In this document: in pieces, positions 23,650-35,110 of the stretch | Numbering within the stretch: position 1 is the first letter of the stretch | Layout: every line of letters starts with the position of its first letter | Assembly: GCF_954871325.1 (NCBI RefSeq) | Contig: NC_088775.1 | Span: 33,519,561-33,583,560 of the forward strand | Direction of reading: 5' to 3' | DNA length: 64,000 nucleotides | Origin: Gordionus sp. m RMFG-2023 | Taxonomy: Eukaryota; Nematomorpha; Gordioida; Chordodea; Parachordodidae | Notes under the pieces: generated by a model | What the model was told of the DNA's origin: nothing | What the model saw: the letters and a program-made list of their open reading frames with translations, nothing else | Databases searched by the model: none | Program-made: the position numbers and the translations under genes

Positions 23650-23951
23650 TAAAGTATTTTAGAATAAATGAAGTAATGATACGAGTTTTCTAAATATAAA
23701 AATGAAACCATAAAGTTTTCTAATATAAAGATTGTTTATTTTATTTTAAATTAATAATTTAATTTTTATACAATATATTTTAAAATTTTACATTTTTTTT
23801 AACTAAAAAAAATCTGCTTTATATAACAATTTTCATATTAATATATCAAAATTTATATAAAAAATCAATCTATACAATTTATAAAAAAATCAATTTATAT
23901 CAACATAAAAAAAAACAATTTAAAGGTTAGTATTAATCGGTCATATTAACA
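23650..23951 (-). repeat. 5' LTR of element B
   Basis: Partner of the LTR at 18981-19253. It is longer because of a short local duplication near 23870. The second AATAG follows at 23952-23956 and the presumed primer-binding site TGGTGGCAGCTCC adjoins the inner edge. Confidence 0.92.
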
Positions 23952-24248
23952 AATAGTAATATATAAAATTATGATAATTACTTTTTGCATATCAATATAT
24001 AAAATGGTGTAAATTTGGTATAAAAAGCATTAAAAAATGAAAATTTTGACAGCATGATCATAATATTGATAAAAAGTGATGTGAATTTTTTTCTCTATTT
24101 TGAGAATATAAATAATTATTAGAAAATAGTAGATTTTTATTAAATTTAGATTTTATAAATTTATATTGGGCATTTTGCTTTAAAAAAATTAATTGATTTA
24201 TTGAATAATCTTCAATGGCTATAAAAGATAATTTCCAGATAAAACTAG

Positions 24249-24771
24249 TAGCATATTTTAAATTTACCTTGATTGGTTGGAGTTCCTGAATGGATTACAA
24301 ATGATGCTAAGATTAAAATTTCCAGGTTAACAAGATAGCATATTTTAAATTTTCTTTGGTTGGTTGGAGTTCCTGAATGGATTATATCAAGTGATGCTAA
24401 GATTAAAATTTCCAGGTTAACAAGATAGCATATTTTAAATTTACTCTAGTTGGTTGGAGTTCCTGAATGGATTATATCAAGTGATGCAAAGATTAAAATT
24501 TCCAGGTTAACAAGATAGCATATTTAATGTTCCTGAATGGATTATATCAAGTGATGCTAAGATTAAAATAGGTTAACAAGATAGCGTATCTTAAATTTAT
24601 TTTGGTTGGTTGGAGTTCCTGAATGGATTATATCAAGTGCTGCTAAGATTAAAATTTCCAGGTTAACAAGATAGCATATTTTAAATTTACCTTGATTAGT
24701 TGCAGTTCCTGAATGAATTATATCAATTGATGCTAATAAGAAAATTTCCAGGTTAACAAGATAGCATATTA
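24249..24771 (+). repeat. About 87-bp tandem array, six units
   Basis: Each unit contains tagcatattttaaattta, ggttggagttcctgaatgga and aaaatttccaggttaacaag. One unit is shortened by about 20 bp. No coding. Confidence 0.9.
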
Positions 24772-25186
24772 GTAATATATTCTATAATTTACCTGGGTTG
24801 GTTATGGTCTCAAATGATGCTGGAGAAATTATTTTAGATAAACTTTCTATGCAGGTAAGAGCTATAATATGATTATTTTATATAAGATTAACAAAAAATA
24901 TACCAGTGCATTGTTTGGATATATGAAAGATATTGTTTTTAAATATCCCTTAACCCACACATAATGGCCTGTTGCATTTGTAATACATAGTAATATTATA
25001 ACTATCACATTTTCTAAAATGTGAAGGAATCATAAGGTAATATTTATATATTAAGTATATATTGAGCAATCAGCTTGTTAAATTGAGCATGCAAATTTTA
25101 AGCTTAAGCAAAATTTAGCAAAAAGTCACACGACAAAACATCAAAGCACAAAAAAAAGTATATCATGCGGCACGATACCAAGGTTA

Positions 25187-25488
25187 TAATAGTTATATAT
25201 ATATTTTTTTAAACATGTTAGCTTTTGTAGAAAAATTATAATATTAGGGTTTTTGTTATTGTTTTTATATAATATAATTATTATTTATTATTATTGTGAT
25301 AATTATAGAGATAGTTTTTGTAATTTTTATTATTCGTTTTTTTCTGAAAAATAAAATAAAATTAGTTTTTTAGTTGTTTTAAGAGAAGAAATTTTGACGA
25401 ACAAGAATTGGAAGGGGGTCAAGTAAAAAATTAAAATAAATAATTTCGTAAATTTATTAATTATAAAAGTGTAAGTATTAACTATAAA
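25187..25488 (+). mobile_element. Candidate 3' LTR of element A
   Basis: Direct repeat of 9166-9470 at roughly 90 percent by eye. It is followed at once by sequence that leads to the right terminus of the piggyBac element, consistent with an LTR element having inserted into piggyBac. Ends are not sharply defined. Confidence 0.45.
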
Positions 25489-25889
25489 ACTACTTTAAGA
25501 ATTGAAAATAAGAAGGAAATTGAATAGTTTTCATCCAATCACAGAGATTAGATAAAACAAGACATTGGCCATCGGCGGCTAACAGACAAAGATGCAAGAA
25601 CTGCAAAAATGGTTATTCAAGATTTGAATGTATAAAATGTAAAATATCTTTATGTTTAAATAAAAATCGCAAATTTTTTTATTTATTATCATTCAAAATA
25701 AATTGTATATCTTTTTACATATGAATATCCCAATGATGACAATTGGTAACATTTCATAATTCTATATATATACACTTTTTTAAATAAAAAAAGGTTGAAA
25801 ATGTGTTATTCGTGTCTTGTTTAACTCAGTTTTAGAAAGAAAAAATTTTTTTCACGGGAAATATTTCGGGCGCGAAAGGGTTAATTTAC

Positions 25890-26385
25890 TTTCTTTGAAA
25901 GTGGAATTAATTGATTTGATCAAATATTTACCTCTTTTTAAAAAAAAAATTGAGTAATTTAAAAGAATAAGGTGAAAAGACAGAAAAGATGAAAGAAATA
26001 TTAAAAACTATTTAAAAAAAATAAAGTAAGTTCATATTCAAGTTTCCTTAATTTAACATTAAAAAATGCAATAAAAAAAAATTCCTCCTCCGATGACTTT
26101 TTTTCTTTTTCTTTCTGTTTAAATTTTAATTTTAGTTTAGTTTATAGGCTCATCCATACTTTGTATTGCCAAATTTTATTTTTATTTGAAAGGGGACTTT
26201 TTTAAAAACTTATTTTTTTTTATATATTCACAATCACATTATATAATACGGATATATTTTTTTAAGTTTTTTGTTTTTGTTTTATTCATTGAAGTTGGAA
26301 ATATCTATCAAAGAATTCTACGAAACAAAGGAAAGCGCTAGGTTGATAGATATCTATAGATATATAGGGCTTGGCTCGTATGAAT
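25890..26385. other. Unassigned stretch right of the piggyBac terminus
   Basis: AT-rich sequence with homopolymer runs. No gene, repeat array or terminal repeats seen. Confidence 0.4.
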
Positions 26386-26389
26386 TGCT

Positions 26390-27320
26390 ATTAAACTTGT
26401 TTAAAGATACTTTTTAACTGTTTCAAGGACAGATACATAATTTAAAAATATATCTAGATACAAATCCAAGATACAATTAAGATACATTTTCTTAATATGA
26501 TCATGTGAAATGTGAAAAATGCTTAAATTGAAAATATATTGTTAAAACTCAAATTGTAAATTGAACCAAATATTTTTAATCTAAAGTATTTTATTGTTTT
26601 TTGTGTTATTTTTTTTTAAAATTAATATATTAATTTTACATTTAAGATATTTTAAAAAAGTTTTTTCTACAAATTTTTATTTTATTTTAAAAAAGATTTT
26701 CTACAAAATTTTGTATCAGAGGTAAAATATAGGAATTCTTAAACCACAGCGTTAATATATGGGGGAGGGAAGGGGGTAGGAGAATTTTGCCTACAAATTA
26801 AATTTTTTATTTAAGATATTTTAAAATAGTTTTTTCTACAAAATTTTTGGTAGATGAAATTTTTAAATTTTTTTGGTGATAATACTATAATTAGAGGAAG
26901 ATCCCATAAATAAAAAAATATTTAGAGAAAAATTACTAAATGCCTATAAAATTTTTAAAGGGGGTATAGGGGTAAGTTAAATTTTTGGTAGATGAAACTA
27001 TTTTACCTCTTATACAAAATTTTGTAGAAAAAACTGGCGGAATTAAGAATTCCTATATTTTACCCCTAATACACAATTTTGTAGAAAAATTTTTTTTAAA
27101 ATAGCTTAAATAAAAATTTGTAGAATTTTTTTTAAAAAATATCTTTAAAAAAAGTAACATAAAAAAAATAACATAAAAAAAAATAATATCCCCCCCCCCC
27201 CCCCCGAAAGTGGCAATAACCGATACACCGAATGTTATATCTAGTTATGGATACTGTTATCAAAATGTATCTAGATAATATATATATACAAAATCTTTGT
27301 ATTTAGCAACTCTGATAGTT
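26390..27320. mobile_element. Fold-back hAT-like element with TATCTAGATA repeats
   Basis: The outer parts carry tatctagataca / tgtatctagata motifs. The interior is an imperfect inverted repeat (attttgtatcagaggtaaaa, atataggaattctta against taagaattcctatattttac, ccctaatacacaatttt). The right end reads AGCAACTCTG, like the hAT-type end at 36703. The left end is worn and no target duplication was seen. No coding. Confidence 0.45.
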
Positions 27321-30014
27321 ATTATTTTGTCTCTTGCGGGATGAACACCATTTATAACGATTTTAATCCCATAATATATCATGGAAGCAGGTTAAACTCT
27401 GCACCATTGAGAATTAAATTTCCCTTAAAATTACCTAAAACAGGAAATCCTAATCAAAATTACCACCCTCCAATTTTATTCAAATGGCGATTTGTCTTCA
27501 TAACTAGCCCTCCCCCATCAATTTTAATGATAATCTTGCGTCACCCCCCCCCCCCCCCCCTTACCGACAGAAATCTCCTGCCTGGGAATAATAAATTTAT
27601 TTGATACAAAACGTGTGGGAATTTTGTTAGATATAGATTTATTATACATACCTTTTTTTTAAATCACAAATTTTTTATTAAATTATTGGTTCTTTACACT
27701 AATTATAAAATAAATTAAAACATATAATATTTTACCAATTGTTGAAAATCTAATTATAAATAGATAAAATGTCAGGTCTAACTATTTTTTTGTTGTCTTA
27801 AGAAGGAGCTATAATCAATATATTTAAATATTTCTATCTGCATTTCTTGACGAAGATTGAGAAATTCTCCCGATTTATTTGTAATCAATGCCTAAAAGTT
27901 TTAAAAATTTAAAATAGTGGAGAAAAATCTCTATTTGTAAACAAAACGATGGGAGGAAACATGTAATTTTGTAGGTAGTAAAATTTTCGAGTTTTGTCTG
28001 TTGGGAATGAGGAGGAATAATTGAAGTCGCAAATAAGAATGACTCCCTAGTCCCAAGGGATTGTAGGCAATCTATTACGTCTCAGACTATCCACTGATGA
28101 TTAGGATTTCTGAAGATTCTAGATTTTAAGATTCGAAGAATTGGAATTCTAGATATAAAGATTTGGCGATACCTTCAGATATTTAAATTTATTAACATAA
28201 TTTTTTTTTCATTAAAATGAGGCTTTAATATATTTGCACATTTATTGGTATTTTCTCGATGTAAATAATAAAATTTCAAAAAAACCAATGAATTAAATGA
28301 TTCGCGATAGTTTTGATCTAATTTTAGTATAGAAGTTTGGAGACAATGAGAGGGCTCTTTCAGAATCTGTTGACTTTGGGTTTATCGTACTAGTTGTATT
28401 GTCCAATTTCTGAAATTTTCATACGCCTTTCAAGTATTTTTAAACAAAGTAAACTTCTGTGTATATTTACTAAATTCCCGTTTTTCCCGTGGCTCATACT
28501 TCCCACTTTTTATTATTCTATTCTTCTTCCATAGTGGAGTATAAAGAAATAAAAATAAATATGGGTCAAAAAAAAGTTAGACGTCGTCAAAGGTTTGAGA
28601 AAGGAAAAGTATTTTAAAAAAATAGATTCGGTTCCGCTCAAACTCAAATCCGAATTCTTAACAAAACATTGGTTGGATTCTTATTCAGAAACTCTCCTAA
28701 TGATAAATTAGTAGGTTAAAGAATTTTTGTTGAACTGCCTTTAGGATTCGATTTATTCTTAGATTTATTGAACCATAACAATGGTGTGGGCTTGACTGTA
28801 TAAACAGTTAAGTCCATGAATCACCTTAGAAGTAACCTAAATTTTGCAATCTATACAATTATGTAGTTCTACTATATTACTCCTAGTCCTAAACCTGTGA
28901 CTACATTCAATTATTCGTCTGATAAGAGAATGCCAAGGTTGCAACTCGGAGATCCATTTGCAGAACTGGAAGAGTTGTATTAAATTGGGATGGGAGGGGG
29001 GGGGGGGTTAGAATTTTCGCATGATAGTGTTTTATTTGGAGTTGAGAATGTATTTTTTTGGTTAATAACTAATCGAAAAGGGGTATTATTGGGATAATTT
29101 CTTTTCATATATTAATTGCACAATCTATTAAAAAGAAAATATAAGGGGTTCTAAAGGATCACTTTTTTGGATATCTATCTGGGTAGGGATTTGATATGGA
29201 CCAAGAGTGTGTGGAGTTATGAACCTTTAAGAAGATTCGCTAAATTTTGAATAATTAGGAAACGTTTTGTAAAAATATTTTATAAATTCATATCAATTTA
29301 AACGAACTAAAACAAGATAAAAACAAATGTGGCAAAAAAGCTTTCAATTTTTTTTAAAATGTATTGCTCATCATTTTAACATGAATATATAGAAAAAATA
29401 TTTTTATTAAAGAATTGATTCTTAAATTATTATTTTTAAAAATAAAATTAGAAAGATTATAATATTTTTTTTGTTATTTGTATCAATTATATCTAAGATT
29501 TATTTGTATAAATTTGATTAGCATCTTTTAGGTTTGTTACAATATCAAATTATAGATATTATAACTTTTTATTTGAAATGTTATTAATTTGAATTTTATT
29601 ATTTTTTTTGTTATCTACCCTTATTTTGAAATACTGTTATTCAAATAAGATACTTTTTTAACTTTATCAAATATCTTAAATTCTTAATTGTTAAACTTTT
29701 TATTTTTTTATTATTATATTATTCAAATAATGATTGTTATAAACGAAAAAGAATGAAATACTTATAGGATATATTTTTTAAATGTAAAGATTTTGATTAT
29801 AATAAAATATTATATATATGCACTAGTTTCTATATGGTGCCAAAAACCAACTATGATTTCTTTTACTTTAAAGGTGAATTAAAAAAAAATTATAATATAA
29901 AATATATATTATAAAAAGACTTAAACTTAAAGTAAAATATATTATATAAAGAGGTAATATAAAAGACAGACATCACATACACCCCTTGATCTCTTCGCAA
30001 GGGGTAGGTATAAG
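27321..30014. other. Intergenic stretch without recognisable genes
   Basis: AT-rich, with poly-C runs at about 27190-27205 and 27544-27560 and a poly-G run at about 28996-29007. Open frames here are short and low in complexity. Nothing assignable. Confidence 0.5.
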
Positions 30015-30022
30015 CCCTGGAC

Positions 30023-30185
30023 CAGTAGTCGTAACTAGGGGGTGGAGGCGCGCAGGGTTCGAGCCCCCTGAAAAATTTGAAGAGCCCCCTCAAATTTTGA
30101 ATTTTCTTTATACCAAATGTAATTTTGAAAATGATTTTAAAAAATTTTTGAGCCCCCTGAGATTGTAAGGTTAGTGACCCCCCTG
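30023..30185. mobile_element. hAT-type MITE, copy 2
   Basis: Starts CAGTAGTCGTAACTAGG and ends GTTAGTGACCCCCCTG. It is flanked by CCCTGGAC (30015-30022) and CCATGGAC (30186-30193), an 8-bp duplication with one mismatch. The body matches the copies at 1843 and 42301. Confidence 0.8.
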
Positions 30186-30479
30186 CCATGGACCATATAC
30201 CCAATCATTGCGTATCCCAATTTAAAAAATAAACTAAAATATTACCATAGTGAATTTTAAGCAAATTTAAAAAAAGAGGTAAAAGACATTTAATAAAAAT
30301 TATATATTTTGTGTATTCATAAAAACTTGATAGAAAAATATACATGAAAGAAATGTAAAAAAATGATGATGATGATGATAATAGATATTTTATATAAAAG
30401 GGCTTTAAAGATTGAGCATTTACTTTTATTATTTTTCTTCACTAAATAGTATACATTTTATCGGTATCGCGTCATTACA

Positions 30480-30860
30480 GAGAAGAAAACAATTATAGAG
30501 AAACTTTTACAGAGAAAACAATTATAGAGAATGTCGATTATAAAGAATTATTTTATATAGAATTATTTTATAGAGAATGTATTTTACAGAGAATTTTTTA
30601 TAGAGAAAACAATTATAGAGAATGTCATTTATAGAGAATGTCGTATATAGAGAATGATTTTACAGAAAACTATTTTATAGAGAATGATTTTATAGAAAAT
30701 AATTTTATAGAGAATGATTTTACAGAGAATGATTTAATAGAGAATGATTTTATAGAGAATAATTTTATAGAGAATAATTTTACAGAGAATTATTTTATAA
30801 ACAATGTATTTTATAGAGAATTATTTTATAAAGAATGTATTTAATAGAGAATTATTTTAT
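30480..30860 (+). repeat. About 15-bp tandem array in the left MULE TIR
   Basis: More than twenty units of variants of tacagagaatgatttta / tatagagaatgat. It reads as a repetitive open frame (IENDFIENNF...) that is a by-product. The mirror-image array is at 33180-33760. Confidence 0.9.
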
Positions 30861-31403
30861 AAAGTATTTTACTTAAAGATATGATTATTTTATAAAAAAA
30901 ATGTTATATATAGCATAGGAAAAAAAAGTTATAGTATTTTACATAATTTTAAATATTAGCATTACCTTATATAAGCGAGGTTTTTCGATTATTAGATGAA
31001 TTAATGGTAAAATTTTGACATGATTTGTAAGGAATTTTACGAAATTTATTTTTAAAGATAAGTACAAAATAAAATAGTGTTGTTAAAAGTTACTTTGGCA
31101 ATGTAATGCAACTAGTTAAGTTAGTAGTTAAATTTGGGAAAATATAACAAGTTACAGTTAATAGTTTTCTTTTTTTAAATATAACTAGCCACTATTTACA
31201 ATTATTTTTTAGTGGATAGTAGATTCAGGGCTAGCCGGATCGACTAAATTATGTTAAATCGAATATATTTATATTAATATAAATTCATTGGCTAAGATTT
31301 AAATTATATAGTAAAACAAAAAAATTTACAAATTTAAATTTATTATTAAATTATATTTATTGAAATATATATATAAATTAAGTAACCAGTTACTTTTGCG
31401 CGG

Positions 31404-32025
31404 ATGCCTGTTTCATATGTCTCAATGCATATGGCGCACGGTTCAAAAAAATCCGTTAATTTGCAATACATACAAAACCGAAATTTTGGTATGAACATAA
31501 AAATGTTAATGTCAATGGCATATGTACCAATTGAGGATGTAATTCATGGATTCGAGGAATTATGTGCCTCTGAATTTTATCAAGAAAATAGGGATATTCT
31601 CTCCCCCTTGATAGAATACTTTGAAGAGACGGGGATTGGAAAAATGATGGCGATGGAGAGGAAGTCGCCAATATTTAGCATTTCTCTATGGAATTGCTAC
31701 GAATCGACACTATCTCGTGAACCGAATACAAATAATTCAGTAGAGGGTTGGCATCGAAGTTTTTCGTCTCATATAAGTTCCCATCATCCAACGTGAAAAT
31801 TTATAAAGAGTTAGTAGTTATATTATATTATAAATTTTAGCATTTTAATTTTTAGCTCTCAAAGACGAAGATAGCCTGAATTGTTACAAATTAGAACAAT
31901 ATTCTTTAGGACTATCGGCTCCGCTGTCAAAGAAAGAATATCGCGAAAGATTCAAAAGGATTTTTCTAATTGTTGGATTTTTATTCAAGAACCATGCTGG
32001 ATTATTTAAGGGCTTTATCCCATAA
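31404..32025 (+). pseudogene. MULE transposase C-terminal fragment with probable intron
   Basis: The first block (31404-31809) reads FEELCASEFYQENRDILSPL, IEYFEETGIGK and SISLWNCYE, then TNNSVEGWHRSFSSHISSHHPT. The NN-x-VEGWH...HP motif is the hallmark of the C-terminal part of MULE/FLYWCH-linked transposases. One in-frame TGA (31794) sits where Trp is usual. A GT...AG interval of 46 bp (31810-31855, GTTAGTAG...TTTTTAG) then separates KFIK from TLKDEDSLNCYKLEQYSLG and LSKKEYRERFKRIF, which ends at a stop at 32023. Removing the interval keeps the frame. The DDE catalytic domain is missing, so it cannot be active. It lies between the long inverted repeats of a MULE. Confidence 0.75.
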
Positions 32026-32294
32026 TTTAAATTTAAATTAATTTAATTTAGATGTGTTACTTTATTTAAATAACAAATTTCACAAATTTTTCATTTACGA
32101 ATTATAATTAAAAATATATATAATAATTGTACTTTTTATATTAATATATTATTTATACTATGTTTATTTCGATTTTTTATGAATAAAAATTTATTTGATA
32201 TTTCGAAATGAATATTGCTAAGCTCAGTATATTATCAAGGTTTATATTATATTTCATATACAAATAGTATTAAACATATTCTTTATATCACATT

Positions 32295-33050
32295 GCCAAA
32301 GTAACTTTTAACAACACTATATATTTTATTTGTATTCTTATCTTTAAAAATAAATTTCGTAAAATTCCTTACAAATCATGTCAAAATTTGGTTCATCTCT
32401 TAGTGATAAATAACTTATAACTTAAGAATGGATTATCGGTGTGTTCCATCTATAATTGAAAATTTTTAGGAAGAATAATAATATAAGTTAGAACGCTGAA
32501 GATAAAAAAAGCTTATAAATGAAAATCTCTACATTAGTTTTGTCAAATTAAGTGGTTACCATTAACTAGCTACACTTTTGCTAAAAAATATTTATAACTA
32601 GTTACATTTACAAAATCGTAACTGTAGCTGGCTACATTTTTTAGAAAGTAACTGCCAAAAGTAACTAGTTACTTAATTTAAATAAATATAATGAAATAAT
32701 ATATTTAAATTTTTAAATTTTTTTATGTTCATTTAATATTTGATTTAAATCTTAGCCAATGAATTTATATTAATATAAATATATTCGATTTAAGGTAATT
32801 TAATCGATCCGGCTAGCCCTGAATCTACTATCTACTAAAGATAATTGTAACTAGTGACTTGTTATATTTAAAAAAAGAAAACTATTAACTGTAACTTGTT
32901 ATATTTTCCCAAATTTAACTACTAACTTAACTAGTTACATTACATTGCGAAAGTAACTTTTAACAACACCATCTATTTTATTTTGTATTTATCTTTAAAA
33001 ATAAATTTAGTAAAATTCCTTACAAATCATGCCAAAATTTTATTCTACCA
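32295..33050. repeat. Direct duplicate of a TIR segment inside the MULE
   Basis: The block containing aaagtaacttttaacaacac and aaaattccttacaaatcatg occurs at about 32295-32400 and again at about 32945-33050. The right arm is therefore longer and more complex than the left. Confidence 0.7.
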
Positions 33051-33179
33051 TTAATTCATCTAATAATCGAAAAACCTCGCTTATATAAGGTAATTCTAAT
33101 ATTTGAAATTATGTAAAATACTGTAACTTTTTTTTCCTATGACTATATATAACATTTTTTTATAAAATAATCATATTCT

Positions 33180-33760
33180 TTAAGTAAAATTCTTTATAAA
33201 ATAATTCTCTATAAAATACATTCTTTATAAAATAATTCTCTGTAAAATAATTCTCTGTAAAATTATTCTCTATAAAATCATTCTCTATAAATTTTTTTTT
33301 TTTTTATTTAAAATTTTTATTCAATATATAGTTTTCTCACATCAAATATAAATCTCTATAAAATCATTCTCTATAAAATACATTCTTTATAAAATAATTC
33401 TCTATAAAATCATTCTCTGTAAAATCCTTCTCTATAAAATTATTCTCTATAAAATCATTCTCTATAAAATAATTCTCTGTAAAATCATTCTCTATATACG
33501 ACATTCTCTATAAATGACATTCTCTATAATTGTTTTCTCTATAAAAAATTCTCTGTAAAATACATTCTCTATAAAATAATTCTCTATAATCGACATTCTC
33601 TATAATCGACATTCTCTATAATCGACATTCTCTATAATCGACATTCTCTATAATCTACATTCTCTATAATCGACATTCTCTATAATCGACATTCTCTATA
33701 ATTGTTTTATCTGTAAAAGTTTCTCTATAATTGATTTCTCTGTAATGGTTTCTCTGTAAT
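33180..33760 (-). repeat. About 15-bp tandem array in the right MULE TIR
   Basis: Units such as tctctataaaatcattc, and near the tip ctataatcgacattct repeated about seven times. This is the inverted counterpart of 30480-30860. Confidence 0.9.
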
Positions 33761-34449
33761 GACGCGATACCAAAAAGTAAATGCAATCTAAAGTTGATCA
33801 AAAAGTAAAAAGTTAATCCAAGCAAACGATATTGTCTAGTATTAAATTGAATTCATTTTTATATGATAAAAAATAAAAAATTTTAAGATAACAATAACGG
33901 CAAATTAAATATAATTAAACTACGCTTATCAATAATCTAAGCGATGAGGTATTCGTAAAATTAAAATCCACAAGTTCTGAATCTGTAAGCGGAGTTGTTA
34001 AAGTATCTAGATATAAAAATATGGTATCTGTTTCTAGATAGATATTTTTTAAAGTATCCGTATCTAGATATTATCATAATGGTATCTGTAACTGTTTTAA
34101 GATACTTTTAAAATACATTTTGATATAATTTTATTTAACGCTTTTTTATATTATAAATAAAAATACTTGAATGCAAAATTTATTTTATTTCATATGAGCA
34201 TATGATTTAAATATATATATATGTCGTTTTTTAAAGGGATCAGAACTATCGGGGATCACCACGGGTTTTAAAGGGATCCCTTTAAGAATTCAATTTTATA
34301 AAGGATAAAGAACACGGTATTATCACGTTTGAACCATGAATTGAAGAATCTTAATTTAAAAGGTGTTTTACACTCGTTTTGTTTTATTTTTTTTAAATTA
34401 ATTGTAATTTATTTATTTTCAATGTTGTTTATTTGGCCTTATGAAATAA

Positions 34450-35110
34450 AATATGTCTAATATAGGGTATCAATCGATAGCTAATTAAAAAATCTATTCC
34501 CCCCTTAATGGGCGAGTCTATGTCTGGGGGGTCAGGAATATTTTTAACAAAATAAAATATCGATATGGGTATCAAATAATAGCTAATTTTAAAATCTTTT
34601 GAATGAAAGTCTTCATTCTTGGTCTTGATGGGTATAAATTGGTCTGGGGGTAGATGGAGAGGGGGGGGGGTGTAAAAAATAATTTTTTTTATATGGGTAT
34701 CAAATAAAAGGTAATTAAAATATTTTTTTTATTGTAATAATAATAATTTCTCATACCGGACGAGTTTAGATCTTGAAGGGGGGAGGGGGGTCAGGAATAT
34801 TTTTAACACAAAATAACTATAAGAGTATCAAATAAAAGCTAGTTTAAATATCTCTTGATTGTAATAATTATACTCTAAGTAGGTGGGAAATCTTAGGTGG
34901 TCAGGAATATTTATATAAACACAATATTGACATAGGAATCAAATAAAAGGTATTTTAAATATCTCTTGACTTAAACTCTTTATTATCTTAAAGGGTTGGA
35001 CTTGTTCTGGGAAGGAAGGGGGGGGGGAGGGTAAAAATTTTTTATATGGGTATCAAATAAATAATAATTAAAAAATCTTTTGATTATATTAATTTTATCA
35101 GGCTAAGCGG
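34450..35110 (+). repeat. About 110-bp tandem repeat, left arm
   Basis: Units start near 34462, 34563, 34693, 34812, 34925 and 35045, each with gggtatcaaataaaag and most with gggtcaggaatattt. Reverse-oriented units occur at 35690-36000, so the pair can fold back. Confidence 0.75.

Larger units (their letters stand above)
18981..23951 (-). mobile_element. Ty3/Gypsy-type LTR retrotransposon B (fossil)
   Basis: A full-length element on the minus strand with LTRs at 23650-23951 (5') and 18981-19253 (3'), both starting TGTTAATATGACC. The 5-bp duplication AATAG lies at 18976-18980 and 23952-23956. Inside the 5' LTR is a TGGTGGCAGC primer-site motif, and a purine-rich tract adjoins the 3' LTR. Parts in order are gag (22541-23524), protease region (about 22130-22540), reverse transcriptase (21198-22115), RNase H and integrase N-terminal part (20154-21059) and integrase remainder (19435-20148). 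It looks structurally whole but is broken at a few places. The LTRs agree at about 95 percent by eye apart from a roughly 25-bp length difference, so it is moderately old and younger than element A. Confidence 0.93.
7757..25880 (+). mobile_element. piggyBac-type element, split by later insertions
   Basis: The left terminus is TTAA then CCTTTTCGCGCCCA (7753-7770). The right terminus is CGGGCGCGAAAGGG then TTAA (25867-25884). These are inverted repeats, 12 of 14 bases matching, each abutting the TTAA that piggyBac elements duplicate. A plus-strand piggyBac transposase fragment lies just inside the left end (8270-9050). Everything from about 9.1 to 25.5 kb (LTR elements, satellites, a MITE) would then have been inserted into the element. 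The TIR match is seen directly; the single-element interpretation is inference. Confidence 0.6.
30463..33771 (+). mobile_element. MULE (Mutator-like) element with very long TIRs
   Basis: The ends are GGTATCGCGTCATTACAGAG at 30463 and its reverse complement ending at 33771. Behind each end lies an array of a roughly 15-bp unit (gagaatgattttata; inverted on the right). Further inverted similarity follows (gcgaggtttttcgattatta, ggctagccgg/ccggctagcc, gttacagttaata), so each TIR is close to 0.9-1.1 kb. The centre (31404-32025) encodes a MULE transposase piece. A small insertion at about 33290-33350 interrupts the right array. A clean 8-10-bp target duplication was not found. Confidence 0.8.

Noticed and set aside
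27341-27604. Pro-rich plus-strand open frame
   Set aside because: Runs through a poly-C tract; no domain and no homology recognised.
30638-30844. Open frame with repeated IENDF/IENNF motifs
   Set aside because: It is translation of the 15-bp tandem repeat in the MULE terminal inverted repeat, not a protein gene.
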